NCBI GenBank assembly: GCA_963971285.1
Contig: OZ020256.1
Location: 8,062,541-8,126,540 of the forward strand
Source: Astropecten irregularis
Lineage: Eukaryota > Echinodermata > Asteroidea > Paxillosida > Astropectinidae
DNA: 64,000 nt
Direction: 5' to 3'
In this document: positions 11,225 to 20,196 of the stretch, in pieces
Layout of the letters: each line of letters begins with the position of its first letter
Numbering within the stretch: the first letter of the stretch is position 1
Notes under the pieces: model-generated
Database searches by the model: none
The model's input: only the letters and a program-made list of their open reading frames with translations
Told to the model about the DNA's origin: nothing
Made by a program: the position numbers and the translations under genes

Positions 11225-11650
11225 GGCTACTTACAATCAAACCGTAGGCTGTTCACATTCAGATGAGATAACATACTGCTCTAATGCTATTCAGGAAGGC
11301 TGTTCACATTCAGATGAGATAAGGTACTGGTCTGATGATATTCAGGTCTGCTGTTCGCATTCAGATGAGACACGGTACTGTCCTAATGCTATTCAGGTCT
11401 GCTGTTCACATTCATATGAGATACGGTACTGTGCTAATGTTATTCAGGTCTGCTGTTCACATTCATATGAGATACAGTACTGCCCTAATGATATTAAGGA
11501 AGGCTGTTCACATTGAGGTGAGATAACATACTGCCCTAATTATATTCAGGAAGGCTGTTCACATTCAGATGAGATAACGTACTGGCCTGATGCTATTCAG
11601 GAAGGCTGTTCACATTCAGATGAGATAACGTACTGCCCTAATGCTATTCA
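11225..11650 (+). repeat. Tandem 50-bp repeats in foldback element
   Basis: About eight units of roughly 50 bp containing CTGTTCACATTCAGATGAGA, then a TAC(T/G)G spacer and CTAATGCTATTCAGG. They are more divergent than the units of the right array. The last unit is interrupted by the MITE at 11652. Confidence 0.85.
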
Positions 11651-11651
11651 G

Positions 11652-12140
11652 GGGTGCGTTCCGCTTGCGCGAACATGTCTCAACGTTTGCGGCAACGTTT
11701 GCGTACAACCGGAACCGATTGTGAGCGCGCGTGGAACACAACGGTAAAATGGCGGTGTCCAGTCGTAACCAAGATGGCGTCGAATGCCTGCAGCGTCCAA
11801 AATAATTGATGAAATTTCTGATAGTACTTGTACTGCAGCATATAATTAAGTACCAATTATCTATGGTGCAATTTGTGAAGTACTTGATAAATTTTCAATC
11901 TTAAAAACTGCAGTTTTTACTTTCGTCCCAAAAAAAATTACGTCGTCTGCTTACCGTTCTGCCATCTTGGAAATATCGACCATTTTTAAATGACACGCGA
12001 ACATTCGCGAACATCTCAGAAATATGTTCGCCGACTGTTGCTAACACCCGCCAACGTTAGCGGCGCACAAGTCGTTCCACCCGAAATTGTTTACAAACGT
12101 TGGCAAACGGTGGCAACGTTCGCGCAAGCGGAACGCACCC
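11652..12140. mobile_element. 489-bp MITE with GGGTGCGTTCCGC ends
   Basis: The ends are GGGTGCGTTCCGCTTGCGCG and its inverted counterpart, flanked by CAG on both sides (11649-11651 and 12141-12143). The host repeat reads through as ATTCAGGTCTGC if the element and one CAG are removed. A 3-bp duplication fits Harbinger or EnSpm families. The element lies inside a tandem unit of the foldback element, so it is the youngest of three nested insertions here. Confidence 0.88.
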
Positions 12141-12143
12141 CAG

Positions 12144-12660
12144 GTCTGCTGATCACATTCAGATGAGATAGCGTACTGCCCTAATTATATTCAGGAAGGC
12201 TGTTCACATTCAGATGAGATAACGTACTGGCCTGATGCTATTCAGGAAGGCTGTTCACATTCAGATGAGATAACGTACTGGCCTGATGCTATTCAGGTCT
12301 GCTGTTCACATTCAGATGAGATAACGTACTGGCCTGATGCTATTCAGGTCTGCTGTTCACATTCAGATGAGATAATGTACTGGCCTGATGCTATTCAGGT
12401 CTGCTGTTCACATTCAGATGAGATAACGTACTGGCCTGATGCTATTCAGGTCTGCTGTTCACATTCAGATGAGATAACGTACTGGCCTGATGCTATTCAG
12501 GTCTGCTGTTCACATTCAGATGAGATAACGTACTGGCCTGATGCTATTCAGGTCTGCTGTTCACATTCAGATGAGATAACGTACTGGCCTGATGCTATTC
12601 AGGTCTGCTGATCACATTCAGATGAGATAACGTACTGCCCTAATGATATTCAGGTCTGCT
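12144..12660 (+). repeat. Homogeneous 50-bp tandem repeat array
   Basis: About ten copies of a unit of about 50 bp: CTGTTCACATTCAGATGAGA, then TAACGTACTGGCCTGATGC and TATTCAGGT. The middle copies are almost identical, unlike the left array, which suggests recent expansion or homogenisation. An open frame across it (12375-12611) is a repeat artefact. Confidence 0.92.
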
Positions 12661-13542
12661 GTGACAGTCATACATTTCCGTCAGAAACAAAACACGAATT
12701 GGAGAAAGAATTTGCAGCATGAAATTCTTTCAGTCTAAAATACAGTAAAAGTCCAGAAAATAGCATTGGAAGACCCAAATCAATTTTTTGTTTGTCTCCA
12801 TCGAAATTAAGGACAATTTGTTTATATGTTGAAAAATGTGCACGCGTATTCGTAGTCTCAAGAACACTTATCAACATCAGAAATTAATAGGATATACAAA
12901 ATAAATGCCATATCGAAAGTGAGTGCATATGCTTTCCTGGCTGAAACAGCTTTCAGTTCAGTGTATTCATCGAACGAGACGTTTGAAAGCAGCTACAGCA
13001 AACCAAAATAACTGTTTTGTTACTTCATAATATCTAATTTCTTGGACTCAAAAAAATATACATTGGCATAGCACAATAAACATTATTACTTGCACAGCAT
13101 TAAGCAACAAACTGTTTTAGGGTCGCGACAGAGCCTAGCTACGGCACACAACCCTCATTCAAATGACATTCTTTTACGCGCTCAATGCCTATTCACAAGT
13201 GGAGTTCCTTTTTCATTATTCGTACCGCAATGCGCCGAATGGGGACCATTTAATACAGTTTGCCTACAGTGAAGGTTTACAATAAGGTTATACAGCTACA
13301 GGTGCACATTGCTGCAGCTCTGCGCATGAGTAAAACTTTGTGTACATGTATTTACTACACAGGTATATATTACGGGGTTTTCTGCCTTTCATAAAGAGCT
13401 ATTTGTATAACATGAATATGTATGATGTCCAATGAATGCAACCGTCTGAATTGGGAGGAGCTTGTTGTACAGAGCTTCTCATTGGGCAATGGCAAAATCT
13501 TAATACGGTACTGTGCACGTTCAAAATGAAGGAACACTACTA

Positions 13543-14159
13543 AGTGGAACCTGAGTTGGCTGCAGCTTTGCAGGCCACGTGTTTCCCATCTATGGCTCCA
13601 ACGGTGTGGGGAAAGTTCCACCTCTGATACCAATCTTCTGCAAGTTGTCTCCAGCCTTGTTCAGTGGTGGGGCACCTGAGGAGCTCGACCACGTATTCTT
13701 CAACGATGGCCTCTACCACTTCTCTGACGACTTTGCTGATGCTGTTGTGTGGCACCCTCCATGCATACTGCATGTTTCTGTATGTGGTTCCAGAGGCCAG
13801 GTGCCGCACAGTCAGTGCCACCTTCAGTTCAGGGTCCAGGTTGGGACGGAAGTTGGTGCTAGGCTTGGTCAACCTGGGTCTCAGACGCTCTACAAGTTCG
13901 TCAAACATGGCTGGTGGCATCCTCATGTCATGAAGTGATAGAATGCACGAGGGTCTTCATTCCTCAGCTCCACCATCAACTGGTCATACAGTCCAAACTC
14001 CATTGTTCTCAAGATCAATCCTCGGACCCACACAGCTCTTGGACGTCTCCTTCTTCTCCTTCTGTCTAAACCTTGAAACAGTCTGAACAGGTTGTGGTTC
14101 TGCTGTTGAATGAGTGCAGCTATCATATGGACTCTGTGATCATCCATGGTGGAGAACAA
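13543..14159 (-). pseudogene. Harbinger DDE transposase, N-terminal part
   Basis: The start at 14159 reads MFSTMDDHRVHMIAALIQQQ, a helical N-terminus that leads to NEDPRAFYHFM. Here the frame breaks at about 13925: an apparent extra 5 bp (ATGAC beside ATGAG) shifts it. It resumes as MRMPPAMFDELVERL, then LKVALTVRHLASGTTYRNM (the helix-turn-helix region) and PHTVGAIDGKHVACKA, whose Asp is the first of the DDE triad. The frame runs to the TA at 13541. The rest continues at 9670 after the foldback insertion. Confidence 0.88.
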
Positions 14160-14780
14160 TTGATGATATTGAAGAATAAGACCAAGGGTGATGAGGTCTG
14201 TACAGCATGGCTGCTCGACTCATACTGAGATCAAGATGATTTTCTCACCCTTTTTATACAAAATATTGGTTGTCCGCTAGGTGTCCTTCTACATACTCTA
14301 GCCATACTCTATACATCCTAAATACATCCCAGATACAAGCGCTTTGTCCGTTTTGAATACTTTATAGTATACGAAATGCATATGCTTACATCCTTTCTAT
14401 TTCCATGCTACTAACGATGTATAGTTCCATGTTCCCTGTGTCTTTCCTCCCTCTTTCCCTTTTCAGCTGCAGTAAATGTGAGTTGCGAGGATGCCCAGAG
14501 GATGCTTAGAGGATACAGCGGACGTTTAACGGATGTTAAGGACATAGAACGCTTATTGCTCGTATATGTCGCAGAATTGCATCGTACACGGCGAAAAGTT
14601 CATCCGTTCTAAAAGTTTTGTGCAGCTCAAAACTTTTTGCGCGGATGAAATCACAATGGACGGATGCTCGATGGATAGAGCGTATGAAACACGTATGCAA
14701 TGAGTACACAACGGATGCATAGCGTTTTCCAACGGATGGCAAGATTATTTTTTACGTTTTACATCCTCTTTGCATCCGTA

Positions 14781-15252
14781 TGTACAGTGTGTATGACATT
14801 AAAAGAAATTGGGCTTTAAGCAAATACTAAAAAACTTTAACATTTCACGCAGCATATCCTGTCTAGATAGACACATTATACAGACTGGAATGTCAATATC
14901 CAGTTCTTTTTATAATCCCATCATTTAATACAGAATTGACAGTATTATAAGCCTTTTGATCTGTACTTCCTTTATGAACAAACCTAAATTTGAGCTCATT
15001 TACACATGCATTTTTTATCCATTACCAACCTTTGACCCCAACTTCTAACTGAAGTTTGGGTACATCGGTGTTAGTCATAACAAATGTTTCAAAATCATGA
15101 CCAAGAAATTGTTAATGCATGGCTTCACATAATCCAATCATCAAGCCAATCATCACCATTCATCAATCACAGCCAGCCGTGGACAAGTACATGACCTTAC
15201 AAAGCTTTTACATATTTCAGCAATATTGATGCCTACGTGAACATGTACTTAC
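14781..15252. other. DNAJA3 intron, no feature seen
   Basis: AT-rich intron sequence between the decayed right end of the Harbinger element and the DNAJA3 exon at 15253. No repeat or open frame of note was recognised. Confidence 0.5.
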
Positions 15253-15405
15253 CTGTCCAGTTCCATTACATCGATGACATTTGGTTGTTTTGGTGCCAGG
15301 TTCAGCTCTATTACCTTTACATCTCTCACATGTATCTTCCATAGAAACAGTAACTTCTTTATTAACACCCCGTGCAGCTTCACTGAATGTCAAATCCATC
15401 ATCAC
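15253..15405 (-). CDS. DNAJA3: DNAJA3 (Tid1) exon, first half of zinc-finger region
   Basis: The exon reads MMDLTFSEAARGVNKEVTV, then CERCKGNR and CHRCNGTG, the first two zinc motifs of the type I Hsp40 cysteine-rich region. It is 153 nt (51 codons, phase 0 at both ends), with acceptor ttgatttcag and donor GTAAGT. AARGVNKE followed by DTCERC and AEPGTK is characteristic of DNAJA3 rather than DNAJA1, A2 or A4. The final glycine of the first motif is arginine. Introns on both sides are packed with transposons. Confidence 0.96.
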
Positions 15406-15436
15406 CTGAAATCAATCATTGAAAAACAAAACTTAA

Positions 15437-15583
15437 TCATCAAATAACCACAAGGGAAACTGACTGAATATTCAAGTCATTGAAAGGTGAATAAAGAAAA
15501 ATTTACTGGAGCGGGATTCAAACCGGCGACCTCCTGCATACTGTACAGGCACTCTACCAACTGAGCTATCCAGCCCTACTTTG
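15437..15583 (-). mobile_element. tRNA-derived SINE, near full length
   Basis: On the minus strand it begins GGCTGGATAGCTCAGTTGGT (A box), has GCCGGTTTGAATCCCGCTCC (B box) and ends in the family tail with TTTCCCTTGTGGTTATTTGA. It is the best copy of the family in the window. The head is tRNA-like, but the anticodon arm does not form a clear tRNA fold, so it is not called a tRNA gene. Confidence 0.85.
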
Positions 15584-15722
15584 GTGGTCACCCCAATAGT
15601 CAATTATCACTCAAAGAGGAAGCCGTGTCCTCTTTGAATGATCCCCCATGTGCCGTTCTCAGGTTGTAGCATTGCTACGAGTATCGATAAAATTATCCTG
15701 GGATATAGCGGTGTGTGCGTGG

Positions 15723-17112
15723 TAGGCCTGGGCGATTAACTCGATTAATCGAATTATATTCCTGTGTCGATTACTCGATTAGTAAATTCTGAACTACTCG
15801 ATTAATCATGCCAGCGCGATTAGTGCCTTAGAGTTGCGATTAATTCCATGAGTTACTACTATTCTCAGTTCGATCAATAGCCATGCCGTGTGTGTTGCAT
15901 CCAGCTGCATAGACTTTGTGACAAGTCGTTAGACATTCGTGTTTTGTCCGTCTGTCTGTCAAAATTAGATACAATCATTGTGCATCATGCATCGTTCGTA
16001 TAGTGAGGCAATGCAATCTTGATTCAATAGGGGTCGAGGGTGTATAATACCCCGGTCGCGTCCCCGCATGTTGGACCCGCAAGTCTGCCTGCTGCACGTG
16101 CACCGGATGCCCGCCCAATTGTGACAGCGTCATGACAACATTTTGAGATTACACTGCAATTGGCCAGAAGCCCTTCTAATAATACTGCCTTATATGGTCA
16201 ACGTGGATGAGGCATGAATGAGGGCTATACCATTTCGCTGTTTATTAAGGTACATTTAGTTATGTTGCATTTTCAATGAATACTATTTATCTCACTTAGT
16301 AATAAAACGAAAGGTTGTCGCACATAAACATGAGTTATTGGATACATACAGTTTAAACGTGTCGGGGTAAATTTTCATTCAAGCCTGACAGCTGACAACA
16401 AAGTTTTTCTCCACTTCCTAAGCCCACGTGTTTACAATGGATTGGGCTACCATGGCCGGCCAGCGAGGCTTGGGGCATGGCGTGATTGCACTCAACTACT
16501 CGAGTACGGGCGCTACTCGATTAGACGATTACTGTATGTATCGTATCATATGATAATCGTGAAGTGAACATGTGGAGTAATCGTGAATTGTAAAATAATC
16601 GCGATGTGTTTAGTAATCGTGAACTGTATAATAATCGTGTTCACTGTTCAGTAATCGTGAACTGTATAATAATCGTGTTCACTGTTCAGCCTACATTGGG
16701 TGTACATAATGTGTCATCGTGTACTATCGTTGACCTGTACACTGTATGGGACTACGTCTGTGTGTACGTACAGTAACTGCAAGCCTTGTCGGCCAACACT
16801 CCGCGAAATTACCCTACTTTACTGAAGGAATACCAATAATTATGGGCGATATTAGCTTCACGAATTTTACATTATACCTTATCAGAACAAAAATGGCATT
16901 GCTCAATGCCTCGGTAATCGGAACTGATCACTGTTGAAACTTGTAAGAATCAATGCATTACGCTAGTGCAGTTTACTGCAGTGCCGCTATGATGAACACA
17001 AGGTACGTGCTGCTTGTATAGTCACTTCCGGGTAATCGCGATTAATCGATTAATTGCGATTATTTCCTCCGCGATTAGTCGATTAGTGAAAAGCACTAAT
17101 CGCCCAGGCCTA
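15723..17112. mobile_element. 1.39-kb hAT-type nonautonomous transposon
   Basis: The ends TAGGCCTGGGCGATTA and TAATCGCCCAGGCCTA are perfect inverted repeats, flanked by an exact 8-bp duplication GTGCGTGG (15715-15722 and 17113-17120). The outer parts are dense in CGATTA motifs (15730-15850 and 17025-17105). Inside, at 16560-16690, short direct repeats containing TAATCGTGAACTGTATAATA occur. No transposase is seen. The 8-bp duplication indicates hAT. A second copy starts at 63952. Confidence 0.95.
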
Positions 17113-17158
17113 GTGCGTGGTTTCATGGCTTCTGACTGAGAAACAAAAAAAGATAATT

Positions 17159-17240
17159 GAGCTGGATGGCTCAGTTGGTAGAGCGCCTGTGCGATATTCA
17201 GGAGGTCACCGGTTTGAATCCAGTCAATTTTTCTTTCATC
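17159..17240 (+). mobile_element. SINE head fragment
   Basis: It begins AGCTGGATGGCTCAGTTGGT and carries the B box ACCGGTTTGAATCC, followed by a short piece of the tail before the MITE at 17243. It is the same family as the SINE at 15437-15583, in opposite orientation. Confidence 0.8.
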
Positions 17241-17242
17241 AC

Positions 17243-17778
17243 TTTCCAAAAAAAGATCTGGGGTTGATTTCACCAAAGTTGAAAGTTACTTTCAATACGG
17301 GCGTTTCACTATTCAGTGCACCACCAAGAGGGCAGCAGGGAGAGGCCGATTTACGCGGTGCATGATGGGAAATTGACGATATTGGAGATTTTTTCCCTAT
17401 ACGTTCAACGTCATTTTTGCTAATTCTTGGGTCGTTTTGTGCATTTATTTCACGTGTTATCACAATGGTTTATGTTTGCGAATCTTTCGAATGCACAGCA
17501 CACACATCCAAACTGGAAAACATTGAGAAATACCCATTGATGAAAGATATACGGTGGGTTAAATGGCCAGAAAATAAGGCTTCTATCGCCATTTTTAAAT
17601 GTTTGTCGACAAGAACGCTTGGAATCGGCCTCTCCCTGCTGCCCTCTTGGTGGCGCTCTACATTGTGAAATGCCCGTATTGTAGGACTTGCGATGCATCG
17701 CAGCCCTACGTATGATATGATGGGTTATCCTTCATAACTCGAGTTAAAACCGATCGTAGGGCTTCGTGAAATCGACCC
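17243..17778. mobile_element. GGGGTTGATTTCAC MITE, split by another MITE
   Basis: The outer ends GGGGTTGATTTCACCAAA and TTCGTGAAATCGACCCC are inverted. An uninterrupted relative of about 136 bp lies at 51782-51917, also containing GATGGGTTATCC. In this copy the interior is interrupted by the 389-bp element at 17293-17681. Confidence 0.8.
17293..17681. mobile_element. CAATACGGGC MITE with a short open frame
   Basis: Inverted ends CAATACGGGCGTTTCAC and GTGAAATGCCCGTATTG continue into CACCAAGAGGGCAGCAGGGA and its complement. The second copy is at 51322-51717 in a MAT2B intron. Both copies have an ATG at the same internal place (17465 here) that starts MVYVCESF, a Cys, then TAHTSKLENIEKY and KDIRWVKW. 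Spacing of the first two cysteines (residues 5 and 10) is as in THAP zinc fingers, but the rest of the domain is not present. Confidence 0.88.
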
Positions 17779-18216
17779 CTGATCAAGTAAGTTCAGAGTG
17801 TGAGTCTGACAACTTGTAAATAAGTCATGTTTATAATGACTACAAACATGGAATAATCTCAAATGACATGATACTGTAGCAATTAACATAATTTTACATT
17901 GTGAGAACAGTCAGCTGTGTTGAATCACACAAATGACTACATACAGTATGCAGCACTGGATCCAATAACATTGACCTTAGAATGTGACAAACCAAACCCT
18001 GTACCATGTGAGTCAGTCTCAAGTTACAGTCCTAAAACTACAAAGTATAATGTACATGTACATGTATATATATGCCTTTATGCTTCTACCACTTCATCCA
18101 CTCTTTAAAGTTAAAAGGTAATATCATAAAAAAATATAAGTAATAAACTGCTGTAAACTGCTCATCAGCCAAAATAATTACTGACCTGAAATATATAGAA
18201 TGATTTGACAAAGGAG

Positions 18217-18256
18217 GGCCTGACGTTTTGATTCTAGCAGGATCTTCCTCAAAGGC
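18217..18256 (-). ncRNA. Hammerhead-ribozyme-like motif, decayed
   Basis: The minus strand has a helix-like AGCC...AGGC clamp, TTGAGGA in place of the core CTGANGA, a stem GATCC-TGCTA-GAATC with one mismatch, then AAAAC in place of GAAAC, then GTC before the clamp. The order matches a type I hammerhead with the very short third stem known from Penelope-like elements. Two core positions are altered, so cleavage is unlikely. Confidence 0.5.
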
Positions 18257-18274
18257 TAAAGGCTTCTCAATAAA

Positions 18275-18313
18275 GCCTTTGAGAAAGATCCTGCAAGGAT
18301 CAAAATGTAAGTT
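18275..18313 (+). ncRNA. Second hammerhead-like motif, opposite strand
   Basis: On the plus strand it begins GCCTTTGAGAAAGATCC, with a perfect GATCC-TGCAA-GGATC stem, then CAAAATGTAAG. It is followed by CCTCCTAACTCCAAGCA, a flank also found after the motifs at 48716 and 52250. It stands head to head with the motif at 18217-18256. Core bases are mutated. Confidence 0.5.
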
Positions 18314-18372
18314 CCTCCTAACTCCAAGCACTAAAAAAGTGTATAGACCGATCTGATGGCATGATATACTGA

Positions 18373-18513
18373 CCGCCATTACTGCAGTGTCCCCGCCCAT
18401 CTTTTTTCCGGCAACAAAAGAATTTACGCCCCATTAGGGGAATAGAAGTACACCCTGCAATATAGAGTGCGGCGGAGCAAAAGGCGGGCGGGGACACTGC
18501 AGTAATGGCGGGT
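18373..18513. mobile_element. About 140-bp palindromic MITE
   Basis: The arms CGCCATTACTGCAGTGTCCC and its complement are perfectly inverted around a spacer of about 85 bp. No target duplication was found. Bases 18514-19052 hold nothing further that I recognise. Confidence 0.75.
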
Positions 18514-19052
18514 GTTTCCCTCCATGGTCGCGCTGTCGGAAAGGTGTATACAAAGCGCATGGTACTGGTGTTAATTTATACTTGTATTTAACAATACATA
18601 CAATTATTTTAAACCATTAACTTGATGCTGAGACCCCAGTGACTGGCTGGTGATATCGCTGGAGGTTTCAATTAATTGAACTCGTGGTGATTAATACAAG
18701 CAAACAAGATGCACACAATGACACAAATCACAAATTAGTATTTTACTTTGGGAGGTTGCTCTCAGAAAATGACTACAAAGTTTTTTGTGTAAAATATCAC
18801 ATAAGACACAGAGAACAGTCAAATGGAAATCAATCAAACATTATAACAATTCATCACAACATAACCCCAAACCAATCATTATCACCAGCAGTATTGTATG
18901 GTTTGCTAACTGAGACAGTAAAAAGGTTAGGAAGCTGCTTGGCTTGAGACTTGTTAATATAGGAAATAATACTCATTTCACATGCCCTCATTGTAAGGTA
19001 TCCATTCCTACTTTAACATGAACATCCTAACCACAGTCAATGTATTTCTCAC

Positions 19053-19262
19053 CTCATGTCCCCGTTCATATCCACCAAATATTGAATCACCAAATGGTGA
19101 CTCATTCATACCACCACTGCCAAAGATTTTTCTGAAGAGCTCTTCTGGGTCGACGTGTTGAGCATGCTGCCATTGGCCTTGTTGAAAACCACCACTGCCC
19201 CCACTGAATCCTGCTGTACCCATGGTGTCAAAATCACGTCTCCTGGTCTCATCACCAAGAAT
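19053..19262 (-). CDS. DNAJA3: DNAJA3 (Tid1) exon, end of J domain and G/F-rich linker
   Basis: It is 210 nt (70 codons, phase 0). It starts ILGDETRRRDFDTMG, the end of the J domain, continues through a glycine/phenylalanine-rich linker (AGFSGGSGGFQQG) and DPEELFRKIFG, a DNAJA3 hallmark, and ends at GGYERGHE. The acceptor is tgctgcag and the donor GTGAGA. The linker controls how the J domain is presented to Hsp70. No damage is seen. Confidence 0.95.
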
Positions 19263-19844
19263 CTGCAGCAATAATAATCAGTTATTGTAATTATGCAACT
19301 GTACATATAAATGAATGTAACAAACATTGAAGACAATTTCAGACAACAAACTGTGATAAATGATTTGAGCAAACAACTCATCTATTGAAATAACAAATAA
19401 CCATACATATCATGCCATTTCCCGTGTGGTTTATTGGATGAAAATGTACCATACACATGTACACACACACACCCATACATATATCCATACATATATGTAC
19501 AGATATGCCTACCCTTCTCATGTGCTACAATGAAGAATGCCTGAACAAAAAATAAATCAGGAAAATCAAGGTTTAACATGTATAGCTGCAGTATTTCAAG
19601 AATGTTGACATTTGGAGCCCAAATAAAAAAATTGAGCTTGGGCATGTAGGGTGAATAACATCAATAAGACTGTGCTACAATTTTACAAAACTTGTAATTT
19701 TACTTGTCATGTGCAAGCAGGTACATGTTTTGGTGACAGTTGAGTGTAAATTTACAATGTACTTATTGGAAAAGGAAATACATCAATTCCATATACATGT
19801 AAAAGCTTTATTTTCTTTGAAAGAAGATATATTTGTACTACCAT

Positions 19845-19990
19845 AAATACTCGCATATACGGCACACTTTTGTCACCTCGGCAAAATCAAAAGTTGGAGA
19901 TGCGTCATATACTTGGGTACAGCCCGCTGGTGGTCTTGCTAATAATGTGAGTATGATCATTGTGCCGTGCATCACACTCTTCATCAGCAG
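19845..19990. repeat. Fragment of a TACTCGCATATACGGCACAC repeat
   Basis: The block around TACTCGCATATACGGCACAC and AAAAGTTGGAGATGCGTCAT resembles the ends of the long MITE copies at 21840-21930 and 30290-30365 (CCGTATACA, AAAGTTGGGGGTG). It seems to be a truncated end of that family. Bases 19263-19845 are intron with a CA microsatellite near 19462. Confidence 0.5.
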
Positions 19991-20168
19991 CTGCAGCCAG
20001 TAGCGCTCCGCACTAACGCTATAAATAGCACCGGATCTCAGACAAACATTGCAACCATGCAAACGTGCACGTGTGTGGGTGTGCGCGTCCATACACTAGG
20101 TGTGTGGGACAATATTTGTCTGACATCCGGGGATTTTGTGACGTCATTAGTGCGGAGCGCTATTAGTG
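19988..20168. mobile_element. MITE with GACGTCA core, copy 1
   Basis: Inverted ends, TAGCGCTCCGCACTAACGC at the left and GTGCGGAGCGCTATTA at the right, enclose CTCAGACAAACATTGCAACC and TGACGTCATTAGTG. Relatives are at 49602-49775 and 50626-50768. It is noncoding. Confidence 0.85.
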
Positions 20169-20196
20169 CAATGTCTGACTCACCCAATGGAATGAG

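Larger units (their letters stand above)
9673..13540. mobile_element. 3.87-kb foldback element inserted at TA
   Basis: The left end ATAGTGTTCCTTCGTTTTGA and right end TCAAAATGAAGGAACACTAC are inverted, and each is flanked by TA (9671-9672 and 13541-13542). Removing it with one TA joins the two transposase halves in frame across a GST-Y-NNKGFF junction, which fixes the boundaries. The inverted arms are very long: 9673 to about 10560 against 12665-13540, both containing TTTTACGCGCTCAATGCCTA and CGAACGAGACGTTTG-type blocks in opposite orientation. Between the arms are about 50-bp tandem repeats, a partial arm duplication at 10885-11215 and a MITE at 11652-12140. No transposase is encoded. A TA duplication points to the Tc1/mariner superfamily. 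Confidence 0.9.
4549..14780. mobile_element. PIF/Harbinger-type transposon, old and invaded
   Basis: The region holds the two convergent genes typical of animal Harbinger elements: a MADF/Myb-like DNA-binding protein (plus strand, 5085 to about 7110) and a DDE transposase (minus strand, 14159 to 9007, split). The outer 300-400 bp on each side share many GGATG/CATCC and AGCGGA motifs (4560-5000 and 14280-14770), which suggests subterminal repeats. The left end is probably near GACCCGGTCCCACTGG at about 4551. No matching right inverted terminus was found, so both limits are approximate. It lies in a DNAJA3 intron. Both genes are broken, so it cannot be autonomous now. Confidence 0.75.

Noticed and set aside
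12375..12611. Open frame with IQVCCSHSDEITYWPDA repeats
   Set aside because: It is a translation of the 50-bp tandem array in the foldback element.
13579..13938. Plus-strand frames over the transposase N-terminal part
   Set aside because: Antisense to the transposase, whose conserved motifs are on the minus strand.
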